NCBI GenBank assembly: GCA_030704615.1
Contig: CM060732.1
Span: forward strand, 69,977,053 to 70,041,052
DNA from: Takakia lepidozioides
Taxonomy: Eukaryota > Streptophyta > Takakiopsida > Takakiales > Takakiaceae
Length of the DNA stretch: 64,000 nucleotides
Direction of reading: 5' to 3'
The notes under the pieces are model-generated. The model saw only the letters and a program-made list of their open reading frames with translations. It was not told where the DNA came from and did not search any database. Below are positions 34,777 to 46,939 of this stretch, in pieces. Position numbers and translations under genes: made by a program. The stretch's first letter is position 1, and every line of letters begins with the position of its first letter.

Positions 34777-35215
34777 GCATACCATGTAACAGGTCCCAGT
34801 ATAATCGAAGACGAAACCCCATTCATTCAATGGGCGATTGAATGGTTGCCCATCCAAATGATTTTCGTTTGCTTTCAATATTTGCCACTATGTTCAACAT
34901 ACCATGTATCAGGTCCCGGACTAATATCAGATCAATCGAAATTCATTCGATGGCTCAACGGATGGTTGGCCATCGAAATGATTTTGGTTAGTTTTGAGAC
35001 TTGGCCACTATGTTCAATGTGCCAAGTAAGAGGCCCCAGAGTAATATGAGATCAATCGAAATTCGTTCAATGGGCCAACGGATGGTTGCCCATCCAAATG
35101 ATTTTCGTTCGCTTTGAAACTTGGCTAGTGTGTTCAATGTACCATCTGATACGTCCCAGTGTAATACGAGATCAATCGAAAATCGTTCAATTGTCCAATG
35201 AGGCGTTTATTTGTC
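34777..35215. repeat. Tandem repeat of about 120 bp with GGATGGTTGCCCATCC dyad (first block)
   Basis: Four units share CAGGTCCC, AATATCAGATCAATCGAAAT, TTCATTCRATGG, GATGGTTGCCCATCCAAATG, ATTTTCGTTYGCTTT and TGGCCACTATGTTCAA. The dyad GGATGG-TTGC-CCATCC is in each full unit. Confidence 0.85.
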
Positions 35216-35789
35216 ATCTGGTTTTTGTTCAATGCACCCATTGAACGAATGTGGTTGAAGCCCCTCTTTTGCCCGCATGTGCTTGAACATGTGCGGAGAC
35301 ACAACAGACGAATAAATCATTTGCTTCCCCATCGACACACTCCCCCCTCAAGCCATTCCACAATTAAATTGAATTTAAATTTATTTTAAGCCAATAAATA
35401 GGTTTGCACTGCCTTTCAGTGGGGTTTCTGGCACGTATCGATTTTGTTTTTGGCTCAATTTTGTTCTGCGGCTTCCAGCATCCCACGGCTACTCCCCTGC
35501 CAAAATTTGGACCAATAAAAAATGCCCCCAAAAAAAAGTGTTCTCTTCGCTCACTATTATAAAACTCTCTATGAAGAGTGCATGAAGTATAACACAAATC
35601 AACTTTAGAGTGCAAAACAGGAAAGAAACTGTGGTTTTGGGTCCAAATGAATTTTGATCGCTCCCAAATTTGGCACGCACGTTGCATATGGCTACATTAC
35701 ACGCCCCATACAAAAACAGAATGAAAAAAAAAAAAAAAAAAAATCGCGTGAGCATGCGAAACACAGTCCAACAGGTCCAAAGCAATAAC
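35216..35789. other. Possible retroposed insert between two repeat blocks
   Basis: This non-repetitive stretch interrupts the array and ends near an A-rich run (about 19 A at 35,725-35,743), suggesting a retroposed sequence. No ORF or RNA-polymerase-III boxes are recognised, so origin is uncertain. Confidence 0.3.
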
Positions 35790-36175
35790 AGCTCCAACAG
35801 AATACATTCAACGGGTGAACGGATGGTTGCCCATCCAAATCATTTTTGTTAGCTTTCCAAACTTTGCCAACACGTTCCAGACACCCTCTCACAGGTCCCG
35901 GCTAATATCAGATCAATCGACGAAATTCATTCGATGGCTCAACGGATGGTTCGCCATTGAAATGATTTTGGTTCGCTTTGAGACTTGGCCACTATGTTCA
36001 ATGTGCCATGTAAGAGGCCCAAAAGTAATATGTGATCAATCGAAATTCGTTCAATGGGCCAACGGATGGTTGCCATCCAAATGATTTTCGTTCGCTTTGA
36101 AACTGGGCCAGTGTGTTCAACTGTAACCTCTTGATACGTCCTAGTGTAATATGAGATCATCGAAATTATTTGTGC
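35790..36175. repeat. Tandem repeat of about 120 bp (second block)
   Basis: Three to four more units of the same family as 34777-35215 occur, including GGATGGTTGCCCATCC at about 35,820. Some units have lost one base of the dyad. Confidence 0.85.
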
Positions 36176-36775
36176 TTTGAGACTTTGTGGGTATGTTCGT
36201 AGAAAGATCATAGATTTTGCGAAATGATTATGAAATACGCAGGGAGGGACCAACGAAATTTGTTTGGGGAAGAGGATCGTTCGTACTCGTTATAACTTAT
36301 TTGTAACATCAATTTTCCTTGGTCTCTCTAGCTTTCGGGAGTTCATTGCAAATACCCATATACACGTCATGACCAAATATGACACCATTGTAAATTTGTT
36401 TACAGGGTGAACTACTTCTTCCCATCACACGAGTGTAAATGTGAAGAAAAAAACAATTGAAATTGGCAGGTGCCGCACAGTGCATTGTGTATTAACAAAA
36501 TTGGTGATATACAAACTTGGCGGGAGATGCCATCACTGTGTTTTTCCAACAATATTCAAGGTACAGCAAAATGCATATTGTATATGTACTACGCTGCCAG
36601 TCATTAAAAAGCCTAGTCGTCACTGTCCGAGGATGGGGAATTTGATTGTTGTGGCCTGATTTGCACTGCAATTGCCAGAGCTTTGCGACTGTGTGATCTC
36701 GTGGTCAATGAAGGGCCCAATGACATGTGATCAATTCTAAACTGCATTCCGCCTACTTCGCGGCGAAAGTTGACT
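36176..36775. other. Intergenic, no gene seen
   Basis: No recognisable coding or repeat content. Confidence 0.4.
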
Positions 36776-36777
36776 TT

Positions 36778-38954
36778 CTAATTCACTCTCACGACGTGGC
36801 GGAGGTGGATCGAGAAATAAGTGACTCGGGCTGCATGCAAATCGGCAACGAGGCCGTCCACAATCCGACAATACAGACCCCGAAAAACACGATGATAACG
36901 GTCTGTCCATAATCGCCTCCATTTCTCTACAACTGCCTTGATGGTACTTTTGAAACTTTCCAACTGCCTTCTCCGCGGGCCCTGTCCCTAAATCATTGTG
37001 TCGTTTCGACGATAAGCCGCCTCGTAACGAATCATTCAATCGACGTTGACATATTATAGCATAGTTCCCAGTTCGGACAGCAAAAAAGTCTCCCAATCGT
37101 TTGTAGTCATACATTCGGCCATCCATGGAACCTATGGGGAGCCGTGATAAACCTGGACCTTTTTTTACTCCATGCCCTCCCAGATTGCGGCAAAACTATC
37201 TCTCTCCCACCAATATCGAAATGAATTCCGACGTATGGTTATTTCCCAATCAATTTGTGACCCAGAAATACTGGGGATCTCTGATGTATGCCAGGTTTCC
37301 GGCATGTATGCCATGCACTCTTCTGCGCATCCATACCAAGTTTTGCCCAATGCACACAATCATAAATGTGTATGGTAGCACATCCAATGGGAGGTTGTGT
37401 CGATTGGTATTCAAAACCTATGTGTCTGCATTGATCCTCCAAGCCCACCAGCTCATAGAAACGACGTTGGATTGGTGTACGGCATTCTAGGCAAGCGCTC
37501 GTCCGAAAGGCTTGCGGGATAAGACATGTGAGATGGAACATATGTCCACATGATTCAAACACAATGACTCCCTCTGTGGCCGTATGGATTCCTACACATC
37601 GAACAAACTGTGCCATCTGATATCCATGACGGCAAAAACCTCTGTGGCCGTATGGTATTCCTACACATCGAACAAACGTGCCATCTGATATCCATGACGG
37701 CAAAAACTTCCTCCATCTCCAATTCCCAGTTTATGTTTCTGTTCGACCCCGAAATTTTGTGCTCACATCGATCGAACATAGAATCCACATTTGCCCAATT
37801 GGTATACCCGGCGAACACGCTTGATGCGATGTAGAGATCGTTATACCTTTGCATGTTGGCATAAATGCTATCCATGCTACGGTTCGACATGCGTGCGATA
37901 CATTGCAAGCCTAACAGTGCCCGCTCTACCCGTGCTTCTCTGGAGGCCAAATGGGTCGCCCATTGTACCCAATTCTCCCAATCGCCATTCAATGGGACCT
38001 ATGCCTGAATCTTCAGCGTTTTGGACAAGTGTCATGCAGTTGCCATGACAATGTTTCGCTCATTTGTAACGCGGTCGACATCTAATATCGGGTTCATGTC
38101 CGATTGAATGGCGACCCTCAAGCATTCCCCGGTTTCCAGTACTGGTTTTTTTTCCTTTCCTCCTTCTCTCATCCGCAATTCGCTGTTCATCAACCATGGT
38201 TTCATCGGCCACAGAGTCAAGGACGTCCGTAACTTCCTAAATGATGAGGTCAATACTGCGATCGGGCATTGCAAACTCCGCGTCCATGTCCACGACGTTT
38301 GTACGATCCTCATTGTGGACAACAGTGCCTTCATTGTTTGGAGGCATGTCTTGCAATCTAGCTTCCAACTCGGCTATGCGCAGTGTTTGCCAGTCTAGTC
38401 GGTCCTACAGGGTCCTGATTCACTGGTCTCTTTCCACTAGTTGTTCTTCTAACGTTGTAGCCGGTTGTATTCCGAACGTGTCCGGGATGTACTCCAAATC
38501 GTATAGCAACCTTGCGTTCCTCTTACTAGCAGTTTGTCAATTCACTGTACGCAAGAGTATGACCTCCACGTACAACATGGCTGCCAAGGTGTACGAGATT
38601 TGACCCTTTAAGAGAGGTTGACCCCACAATGTACAATGCACCTCATTCGCCCTATGCTGGAAATGCAAGTTCGTGCACGACCTGGACTCTGCGTAATTGT
38701 TTCGGGTTTGCACGTCATGCCTATCCAAATACAATCGATTGATGTGGTACCATTTTCACGAATTTTTTGCATCTCGCCATCGGCCACCGGAACTCTTCCG
38801 GAACATCCTCCCAGTCCTCTTCTATTAGTATGCTAGGGTCACCAAATACTTCCCTATTCAAGTCTTGCCTTGACCCTTTGATTTTCTTAGGGGGCGGTCT
38901 ATATTCATTGGGGTCATCTCTTCCATGACGGTCATCGTCCTGGCCCTCTACCAT
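36778..38954 (-). pseudogene. Decayed unidentified gene with coiled coil and RING-like C-terminal zinc cluster
   Basis: Read on the minus strand, it opens at 38954 with an acidic-basic N-terminus (DDPNEYRPPPKKIKGSRQDL, then EEFRWPMARCKKFVKMVP). A broken coiled-coil stretch follows around 38,350-38,480, with TLEEQLVERDQ and RIAELEARLQDMP. An acidic region (VVDMDAEFAMPDRSID) and a helical part (WATHLASREARVERALLGLQ) come next. Near 37,440-37,560 is SCGHMFHLTCLIPQAFRTSA followed by CLECRTPI, like the second half of a RING finger. A 70-bp internal duplication (two CATCTGATATCCATGACGGC copies, 37,615-37,705) destroys the first half. A basic helical region (36,780-36,960) may be its end. Many stops and shifts are present. 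I do not recognise the family. Confidence 0.4.
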
Positions 38955-38999
38955 TCTACAACAATCGGAGTAACACTAAACGAGGTTTTCTAAAAAGAC

Positions 39000-39238
39000 G
39001 TAACTCTAAACCTTTCCCCCGTTAAATATGTTTGAGTAGGTGTCAAAATAGTTCATAAAAGCTAATTTTGTAGAATAAAATGATCCTGGAAGCCAAAGGA
39101 GGGCCTATGGGAGCATTCTGCAACGACCTCACAGAAATCGCGGCAAAAATAACCCCCCACCCAACCAATGGCCTCCTTTTCCACGTGACTACGTGTCGTG
39201 GAATAATAAAATGACACGCACACAAAAGTTGTGTGGAG
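39000..39238. other. Flank of the GC-hairpin array, no gene seen
   Basis: No coding content is recognised. Confidence 0.35.
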
Positions 39239-40830
39239 AGGAAGTGAGGGGAGAATAAGCCTCTCTTGTCTTATATCTCCCCCCGCCCTCATTTCTCGGG
39301 CCACGTGCAGGGCGAATCTTCTAGAAGCGACCGCCAACTTGGCGGTCGCTCAATTTTCCAGAAAATAAAAAAATAAGCGACCGCGAGAACTGGTGGTCGC
39401 TCCATTTTCAAAAAAAAAAAAAACGACTGCCAGAACAGGCGGTTGCTCCATTTTCCGGAAATAAATAAAAAAAACGACTGCCAACATAGGCGGTCGCTTA
39501 ATTTTAAAAAAAACTTAAAAAAAAAAACGACCGCCTATGTTGGCGGTCGCTTCATTTTCAAAATTAAAAAAAAAAAAAACGACCGCCAGCATAGGCAGTC
39601 GCTTCATTTTCAAAACATTTAAAATAAATAAGCGACCGCCAACATAGGCGGTCGCTTCATTTTTAAAAACTTTAAAATAAATGAGCGACCGCCAACATAG
39701 GCGGTCGCTTCATTTTAAAAAACTTTAAAACAAAAAAAGCGACCGCCAACATAGGCGGTCGCTTCATTTAAAAAAACTTTAAAAAAAATAAGCGACGACC
39801 AGCATAGGCGGTCGCTTCATTTTCAAAACATTTAAAATAAATAAGCGACCGCCAACATAGGCGGTCGCTTCATTTTAAAAAACTTTAAAAAAAATAAGCG
39901 ACTGCCAACATAGGCGGTCGCTTCATTTAAAAAACATTTAAAATAAATAAGCGACCGCCAACATAGGCGGTCGCTTCATTTTCAAAAAAAAAAAAACGAC
40001 CACCAACATAGGCGGTCACTTCATTTTCAAAAACTTTAAAAAAAATAAGCGACCGCCAACATAGGCGGTCGCTTCATTTCCAAAATAATTAAAATAAAAG
40101 CGACTGCCAGTAATGGCGGTTGTCCCATTTCCAAAAATAGAAAAATAAGCGACCGCCAGTAATGGCGGTCGCTGCATCTTAAAAAATAACCATTACAGCG
40201 ACCGCCATTTTTGGCGGTCGTTGCATTTTGCAAAAACAAAAACTGCCAGTAATGGAAGTGAAGGGAGAATGACTGGGGGCTTATATGCCCCCCCCCCCCC
40301 CCCCCCGCCTCATTCCTCGCTCCACGCGCAGGGCAGACCTCGTAGAAGCGACCGCCACCATGGCGGTCGCTCCATTTAAAAACAAAAAAAAACGACCGCC
40401 ACAAATGGCGGTCGCTCCATTTCGCCAAAAAAAGAAAAAAAACGACCGCCAGTAATGGCGGTTGCTGCATTTATAAAAACAAAAAAAAACTTCAAGCGAA
40501 GTGAGGGGAGAATGTCCCAGAGCTTATATGCTCCCCTCCCCCCCGCCTCACTCCTCGCTCCATGCGCTGGGCACACTTCGTAGAAGCGACCGCCACCTTG
40601 GCGGTCGCTCCATTTCCAACCAAATTTCAATAAAAGCGACTGCCCCTAATGGCGGTCGCTCCATATTTTGATTAAAAAAAACAAAAAAACGACCGCCTGT
40701 AACGGCGGTCGCTTCATTTCCAAAATAATGACTGGGAGCTTATATGCGTCCCCCCCCCTCATTCCTCGCTCCACGCGGATGACAGACCTCGTAGAAGCGA
40801 CCGCCACCTTGGCGGTCGCTCCATTTAAAT
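39239..40830. repeat. Hairpin-rich array of AAGCGACCGCC ... GGCGGTCGCTT units in A/T-rich spacers
   Basis: Roughly 25 units of about 35-65 bp each carry an 11-bp perfect or near-perfect inverted pair, AAGCGACCGCC and GGCGGTCGCTT, around a 5-7 base loop such as AACATA or AGTAAT. Spacers are poly-A/T rich. A longer block (AGTGAGGGGAGAAT, GCTTATAT, a C-rich run, CCTCATTCCTCGCTCCACGC, GTAGAAGCGACCGCCACC) recurs four times, at about 39,239, 40,256, 40,498 and 40,728. One C run reaches about 18 bases (40,290-40,307). Confidence 0.92.
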
Positions 40831-41132
40831 AAAAATGAATGCACAGTTGGAAGCATGGCACAATTGTTCTCCATTCCACAAGCAAATCACCGAACACAAA
40901 TATGAGCAAGTGACGGTGCATTTGGCCGACATTTTGGCTAGTATACACATGAGCAACATCTTTTATTTTCCAACACATACACAACAGCAATACAAATACT
41001 CATAGTGACAATGATCACATTGGTATTACTTCAGTATAGAAATATAAACATGTCCACTAAAAAGTGTTGATGCATGCCTACAACTGTTTTGCTTCAATTC
41101 CTTGTACTGCTTCGACGGCAGGACGTAGAAGA
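40831..41132. other. Intergenic, no gene seen
   Basis: AT-rich, no recognisable feature. Confidence 0.4.
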
Positions 41133-42385
41133 TCATAATCCTAATGCTCCGATGGGTTGAAAATCCGGGTCAACCTCGACTTCACCACCGTTGCCATGAT
41201 CAGTGCTGGAATCGTCATCCCTATCCGACCTCATGTGTCCAGGCCTTTGAATCTGCAAGCGACCTCGAACCACATTTAGTTCTATCTGAGGTCGACTCCC
41301 GCTCCGGTCTTGAATACCATCCACGGTATCCTGGCCTGTTTGTGGGCCGATCGCCTACAAAAGGTTGGATTGTTCTCTGTCGTTTATGGACTTGGGACGC
41401 AATCGAAGGTGATCTTGAAGGAGGTACCGGAAGGGGGACTGCCCGAGATGGACCGGCATTAGATGGTCCGGCATGTGAGGAACCACGGGTCTGCTGTGCA
41501 ACACCTCGGTTAAGGTGGAATTGTAGTGGCAAGTTGTCATTATCCGAGGCTTCAACTTCCGCCCGGTCCAATGCAGCAGAATGATGCATGCGTGTGGAAA
41601 ACAGATCAACCATGTTGCTCCTTAATGCCCGTTGTGTTAATGGGGAGCTGGATCGGTTTTGGCATTGTGGTGGAGGTGGTCGTATCGGTGAGCATGATCC
41701 CGTCCCGTCGACTGTACAATGGGTTCGATACCATCGTTTGTATGAACAGGGTTGTGTACGTCGATCGGTCCTGGCAGTACATTATCCCTAAGCTTCATTG
41801 GGGCACCACCGGTGGCTTCAGCGTGTAGTGGGGGGTGAGGGTCGACCCCAACTTCATTTTGAGGACCATGTTCTGGGGATGACACAATTGCAGCTTCACC
41901 TTCATCTGCGATACGCACTTCTTCAAGAAGGTCATCAAAGGTCGGATGAATATAAACATCCTCCTCTATTAATGTAAACGGGTCATACGTATTTTTGGGA
42001 GCATCATCGGATCCAGCCTCCGTAGCTGTGCAGGGAGTTCTTGGAGAATTACAACACCAGCACTCGGAGCACAAATGTCCACGACACCCACATTCTGCTG
42101 ACGGAGAAGTATTTGGCGGAAGTGTTTCACCTTCCTAGTCTGGACGTACAGGCGCACAGCGACAAACCTCCAAGGTTTGTACTTGCAGATTTGTTTGAGA
42201 ATCTCAACCAAGCAGATCAGGGCTACACATGCAGTCACATCAAAAGCCCCGGCTTTAGGAAGATAGCCCCGGTACTTAGCACGTTGCTTTGCCTCAGGCA
42301 AAACCACAGCTAGTGTACCAAGGAGCTAATCGATCAAGTATTGGTTTGCCTCAATGGGCAAATCGTGAATTGGGCAAGATATTAT
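41133..42385 (-). pseudogene. Unidentified acidic/Pro-rich gene remnant cut by the rearranged gypsy copy
   Basis: On the minus strand a helical stretch with Cys and Trp (FDVTACVALICLVEILKQIC, then KPWRFVAVRLYVQTRK) starts right at the junction with integrase sequence. A frame change leads to an acidic segment (YDPFTLIEEDVYIHPTFDDL), then a disordered Ser/Pro/Arg-rich segment (GPSRAVPLPVPPSRSPSI) and a charged tail (DRDDDSSTDHGNGGEVEVD). At least two frame changes are needed. The family is not recognised; the order acidic-then-disordered resembles transposon accessory ORFs, which is only inference. Confidence 0.35.
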
Positions 42386-42389
42386 GCGT

Positions 42390-43730
42390 TGAAATGGTTC
42401 TGTTGGTAGTATTGGGTGCATAGTACCCTTCCCAGTTCATTCTACTGGTCCCATCCTCTGGCAAACATCACACTGTTGACAGTGTTCATATGTGTCTCCA
42501 AATACAGTAGGCCACCAGTAACCTGCTAATAATATCTTCTTTACTGTCAGGTCAAAACTGAAGTGTCCTCCTGCAATTCCTTCGTGTAGCTCTTGCATCA
42601 CTGTTTTGGCTTGTTATTTGTTCACACATCTTCTCATTATGGAGTCAACCTCTTTTGTACATAATTCCCTTGATTACTGTGTATGGCTTTCTTTTCATTG
42701 AAAGCTTTCTCCTGTCATCTTTGGTGTAGTCTTCAGGAAATTTCCCTGTGTTCAGATAGTATTTGATTGGCCATTGCCAATCGTCTGGATCTTGATCTTG
42801 ATTCTGAATGTCTTCTGATTCTTTTTTGGTAATTGTATAAGCTCCAATACTGATATTGGCCAATTCTTGATTATTTGGCTCTTCGTTTTCCTGTCATCTT
42901 CTTCTTCTGGATCTGGCTATTCCTCAATAATAGGTCCTTCATCAAGAGGTTCATCTTCATCTGATGAGTCTTCTTCTTCATCAGTGTCATCCATGAACTT
43001 ACGAGAATTTGGGAGGTCATAGTCTCCTTGAAACACTCCCAAAGCGCCTAGAGGATCTGTCTCTTCATCTTGTGCTTCTGGTTGAACAGCAAACAGAAAT
43101 GCGTCGGGAAGTTGATCCTCTACTCCTGTGGCTGGTTCTCCTGTAGTAATTCTTGATAGATGATCTGTTGTAACATGTAATCTTCCTGGTTTATGAACAA
43201 CTTCAAAATCATACTCATGAAGTAATAACCATCGAGCAACCCTGCCACTAGCTAGTGGTCGATTTGCTAAATGAACTAGAGCCTGATGATCAACAATAAA
43301 CTTAAAGCGATTGCCCAGTAAATAATGCCGAAACTTTTGAGCATCATAAATCATTGCCAATGCTTCCCTTTCTATAGTTCTTCTCAGTTGCTGTCAGCAA
43401 TCTTGCATAATAGATTGGTGAATCTATTGTGCCTGTCACATTCTGGGCCAGAATTGCCCCCAAAACAATGACTGATGCATCATTGTGTACATGAAATGGT
43501 AGATCCCATATTGGATTTATTAGAATTGGTGCTGTTGTGAGTGCCCTTTTTAGTGAATCAAATGATTCCTGGCAAGCTGGAGACCATCGGTATTCGGCAT
43601 CTTTCTTCAGCAGTCTATAGATTGGTACCGCTCTGTGAGCATATTTGGCCATGTACCGTCTGTAATAGCTTGTCTGTCCCAAAAATCTCTTGAGTTTCTT
43701 GGGATTTTCTGGTGGTGGTATTTTCTGGAA
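42390..43730 (-). pseudogene. RNase H, acidic linker and integrase N-terminus (rearranged copy)
   Basis: From the right: LKRFLGQTSYYRRYMAKYAH, HNDASVIVLGAILAQ (RNase H), a frame break near 43,370, then AMIYDAQKFRHYLLGNRFKF, the acidic linker (DDTDEEEDSSDEDEPLDEGP), and after further breaks the integrase block [12 protein letters not shown]. It stops after LPTEPFQ at about 42,396, where unrelated sequence starts. It lacks the frameshift at the FLGQTSYY position that the 16.2 kb copy has. Confidence 0.85.
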
Positions 43731-43734
43731 CATA

Positions 43735-45690
43735 AACCTCCAGATAAGGAGATTGAAGAAGAATGAAAACAATATCCAGAAAGTTCAGCATGGCAGGAAG
43801 AAAATAGCTTACACCAGGAGGTAAGCAAAGCCATAGCTCAAATGCAAGAAGGAACCCATATACCTTCTGGAGAGCCAACTCCAGATGATCAAATCAGACC
43901 AACGACGAAGACCACGAACGCAACCACGAAAACAGAATTGGCTGAAGTAATCTGCCAGACCAAGACCCAAATTACCATTGGACAATTATTAAAAATTGCT
44001 CCACACTGCAAGAAAACTTTATTTCGGGCAATTGAGGCATTGACCCCCACACCAAAACAAAAACCAACACCAGAAGTTTACACGATTAAACCCACAACTA
44101 TACAACAAACTCCAGACTACGACGAAGCAATACCAGTAATAGAAGTACGTATTGGACGAAAACTGGTAACGGATGTACTCATCGATGGAGGATCCGGAGT
44201 GAATATCATGACAGAGAGGATGAAGAAGTCACTAGGATTGGGGCACATGGAACCTGTTCCATTCATGGTACGAATGGCCGATCAACGAAAAGTGCAGCCA
44301 TTGGGTATCATCAGACAACTTGCAATGGAAGTAGTAGGACTGGTATACGAAGTATCAGTAACCATTCTCAGAATGGAGGATGTGGCAGAAGGATATTTGC
44401 TACTACTTGGCCGACCATGGTTAACACAAGCCCAATCACACCACGATTGTGGAAGTCAGACTCTCACGAGCAAAAATGGATCAGAACAAGTCACTATCAC
44501 TATGAAGCAACGAGGTACCATTCCACGAGATAAACGACCTTGCATAGTGGAAGAGTATGATTGGTCCAGTGGACTGTCGGATGAAGAAGAAGCCATAGTA
44601 TATGCAGCACATCCACAGTTGGAAGCTATTGGGCAATTAGTGGTCAAACATACCACAACAGTAGAATACCCCAAGGAGAACCGAATACTCCGAGAACGGA
44701 AGATCCTGAGGAAGAAGCTATGGACACACCTCAACACCCTGCCCGTTTTTATCAAGAAAGAGAAGAGGACATTAAAATCAGTGGAGTACCTGCCACCATT
44801 GCAACCATTGGACAGGAGATTGCAGGATGGACAGTAATGGAAGAAACTCAATTGATTCAAGTGAATCTGGGAACAGTGGAAGAACCACAGATAATACGAG
44901 TAAGTGCAGTCTCGAAGAATCATTTCTACAAGAAGCCACTGCATTATTCACTGAATACAAGGATGTATTTGCCTGGAACTACAAAGATTTGAAGGGTATA
45001 CCTTCCAACATCTGTCAGCACCGAATGGAAGTTGACACAAAACCAATTCGTCAGAACCGTTACAGAATGAACCCCAACTATGCAGCTAAAGTTTGGGAAG
45101 AAATCAAGAAATTACTGGATGCAGGATTCATATACCCAGTAGAGACACCACGATGGTTATCACCCATTGTGTTAGTACCCAAGAAGAATGGAAAATTATG
45201 AGTATGTGTGGACCACCGCAAATTAAACGCAGGAACCAAGAAAGACCCCTTTCCACTACCTTTCACAGAAATAGTGTTGGACACAGTGGCAGGACATGAG
45301 ATGTACTCATTCATGGATGGGTTTAGTGGGTACAACCAGGTGCAGATGGCAGAAGAAGACCGAGAAAAGACCGCATTCATCACTGAATGGGGAGCCTATG
45401 CTTACAAAGTCATGCCATTTGGACTTTGCAACGCACCAGCCACGTTTCAGCGAGCAGTATCTGAGATATTCAAGAATTATCTCAACGATTTTATGCAGGT
45501 ATTTTTGGATGATTTCAGTGTCTTCGAACAGAAATCCAAACACTTGGCATAGTTAAAACTTTGCCTACACGCCTGCAGAAACAATGGAGTAAGTCTCAAT
45601 CCGGAAAAATGTACATTTTGTGTGAATTCAGGATTACTGTTGGGACACATTGTGTGCCAACAGGGAATTCTGGTGGATCCAAAGAAAGTG
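43735..45690 (+). pseudogene. Linker, protease and reverse transcriptase (rearranged copy)
   Basis: KPPDKEIEEE and MQEGTHIPSGEPTPD lead without a gap into TKTQITIGQLLKIAPHCKKT and the protease site LIDGGSGVNIMTERMKKSLG. Frame changes near 44,660-44,700 and 44,910 precede reverse transcriptase (YRMNPNYAAKVWEEIKKLLD). A TGA at 45199-45201 replaces the Arg/Gln codon before VCVDHRKLN, and a TAG at 45550-45552 replaces Gln. The catalytic motif is again FLDD. This copy preserves the natural linker-protease junction that is disrupted at 12.28 kb. Confidence 0.88.
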
Positions 45691-45871
45691 GAATCAGAAG
45701 ATAGTAGAGGCTATCAAGAATTTTAAAGATGAAGGGCCACGAAAGGCAACATGGTGTCACAAATGCGGGACTGCATGACACTTGGCAACAGAATGCCACA
45801 TGAAAGACAAATACTGTGATATTTGTCATATGAACAATCATAATACCAGCCATTATATTTACAATCAACAG
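45691..45871 (+). pseudogene. Zinc-knuckle fragment of gag (rearranged copy)
   Basis: The fragment reads AIKNFKDEGPRKATWCHKCG followed by a stop within the knuckle and ATECHMKDKYCDICHMNNHN, matching 13.9-14.07 kb. It is joined abruptly to reverse transcriptase sequence on its left. Confidence 0.8.
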
Positions 45872-46465
45872 TGGTTTTGTCAATCACTTCTTTCTTCTTT
45901 TGCTTGGGTTTTTCTTCATCATCAGAGTCTTCTTCTTCCAAGGGATCCTTGGAATCTTTACTTCTGCTCTGATGAAATCCCAATTCCAATTTCTTTGCAG
46001 TTCCTACTGCTTCAGCCAAAGTGTTGTTAGGCATGACTGTAACCATGGTTACATATTCAGGACGAAGTCCATTGATGAACCATGATTTCTGCAAGTCGTC
46101 ACTTGGTGCTTGAGGTAGCTTCCTGATCAGAGTCTTCATTCTCTCCAGGTAGTCAACTACCAATGCTTTCTTTTTCTGTCTCAAGTTTTGTAATCCTGTG
46201 AAGATTTCAGACGTGGATTTGTTGGATCTATATCGTTCTTGGAATGCGGCTCTCATATCCGCCCAATTTTGAAAGTGATTGGCTGGAAAGGTTGCCAACC
46301 ATTCAATGCCTTTTCTGGCCATTGAACAAGGAAATAATCGGATCTTTTCTTGATCTGTTGCTTCATTGTAAATGGTGCACATGTTCTCAAATTGATTAAG
46401 ATGGATATCCGGGTCAAATTTCCCATCATATAAAGGAAACGGCGGTCTGGTTTTGCTTGTTGCAC
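45872..46465 (-). pseudogene. Gag capsid-like domain (rearranged copy)
   Basis: On the minus strand the reading is KTRPPFPLYDGKFDPDIHLN, EWLATFPANHFQNWADMRAA and VDYLERMKTLIRKLPQAPSD. This copy keeps the block lost at 13,448 in the other copy. It runs to the KEVIDKTT point and then meets the plus-strand zinc knuckle fragment, an inverted junction. Confidence 0.85.
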
Positions 46466-46822
46466 CCCAAAACACCATGGCGCATGTTGAGTGGGGGGTG
46501 AAGTGACAAGCCACAGTTCATGGAAAACAAGAGTGAAGTCACCATAATAATAACACAGCGTAGATAGTGACAAATGGTTCACCTGTGGAGCAGAGAGGCA
46601 GTGGTGGGGCTCGATAATACTTCTCCTTGTGTTGTGAGTTGAGTCTGTTTGACGAGGTGGTTGAGCGCTGATCTTGAGCTCGTGGGTGTAAAACATCACT
46701 GAATCGGACATGACGCAGCTTGAAAGGACCGCAATCATGAGGCAATAGGTGTAGAGAGGGTAACACACTTCGGGGAAGATGAAGCATTGCGCAACAGTGC
46801 AGCGAGTAGAGAGTCGGGCCAT
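46466..46822 (-). other. Open frame of unknown origin next to gag
   Basis: A reading frame from an ATG at 46822 (MARLSTRCTVAQC) has a short hydrophobic stretch and then a His/Ser-rich part before fusing in frame to gag sequence. I do not recognise it; it may be the flank into which the element rearranged, or a chance frame. Confidence 0.25.
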
Positions 46823-46939
46823 GGCGGCGATCCTAGCTAAACTTAGATAAGGCTAAAACAACGAAAGCACTGAAAATTAGAGGTAATAACTTGTGACAAA
46901 GAGGAAAAATAGGTGGAACCCTAAATGATTAGTCATAAC

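Larger units (their letters stand above)
42390..46490. mobile_element. Rearranged second copy of the 11.9 kb gypsy family (modules inverted)
   Basis: Four modules of the same family lie side by side in alternating orientation. They are RNase H through integrase N-terminus on minus (42,390-43,730), linker-protease-reverse transcriptase on plus (43,735-45,690), zinc-knuckle piece on plus (45,691-45,870) and gag on minus (45,872-46,465). Each piece matches the 12-17.6 kb copy closely, but the order and strands are scrambled. No LTRs are seen. Confidence 0.85.

Noticed and set aside
35720-35745. SINE with poly-A tail
   Set aside because: An A run is present but no A/B boxes or target duplication were found.
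39239-40830. CRISPR-like array of palindromic repeats
   Set aside because: Spacers are low-complexity A/T tracts rather than unique sequences, unit lengths vary, and the context is a plant nuclear genome with no cas genes.
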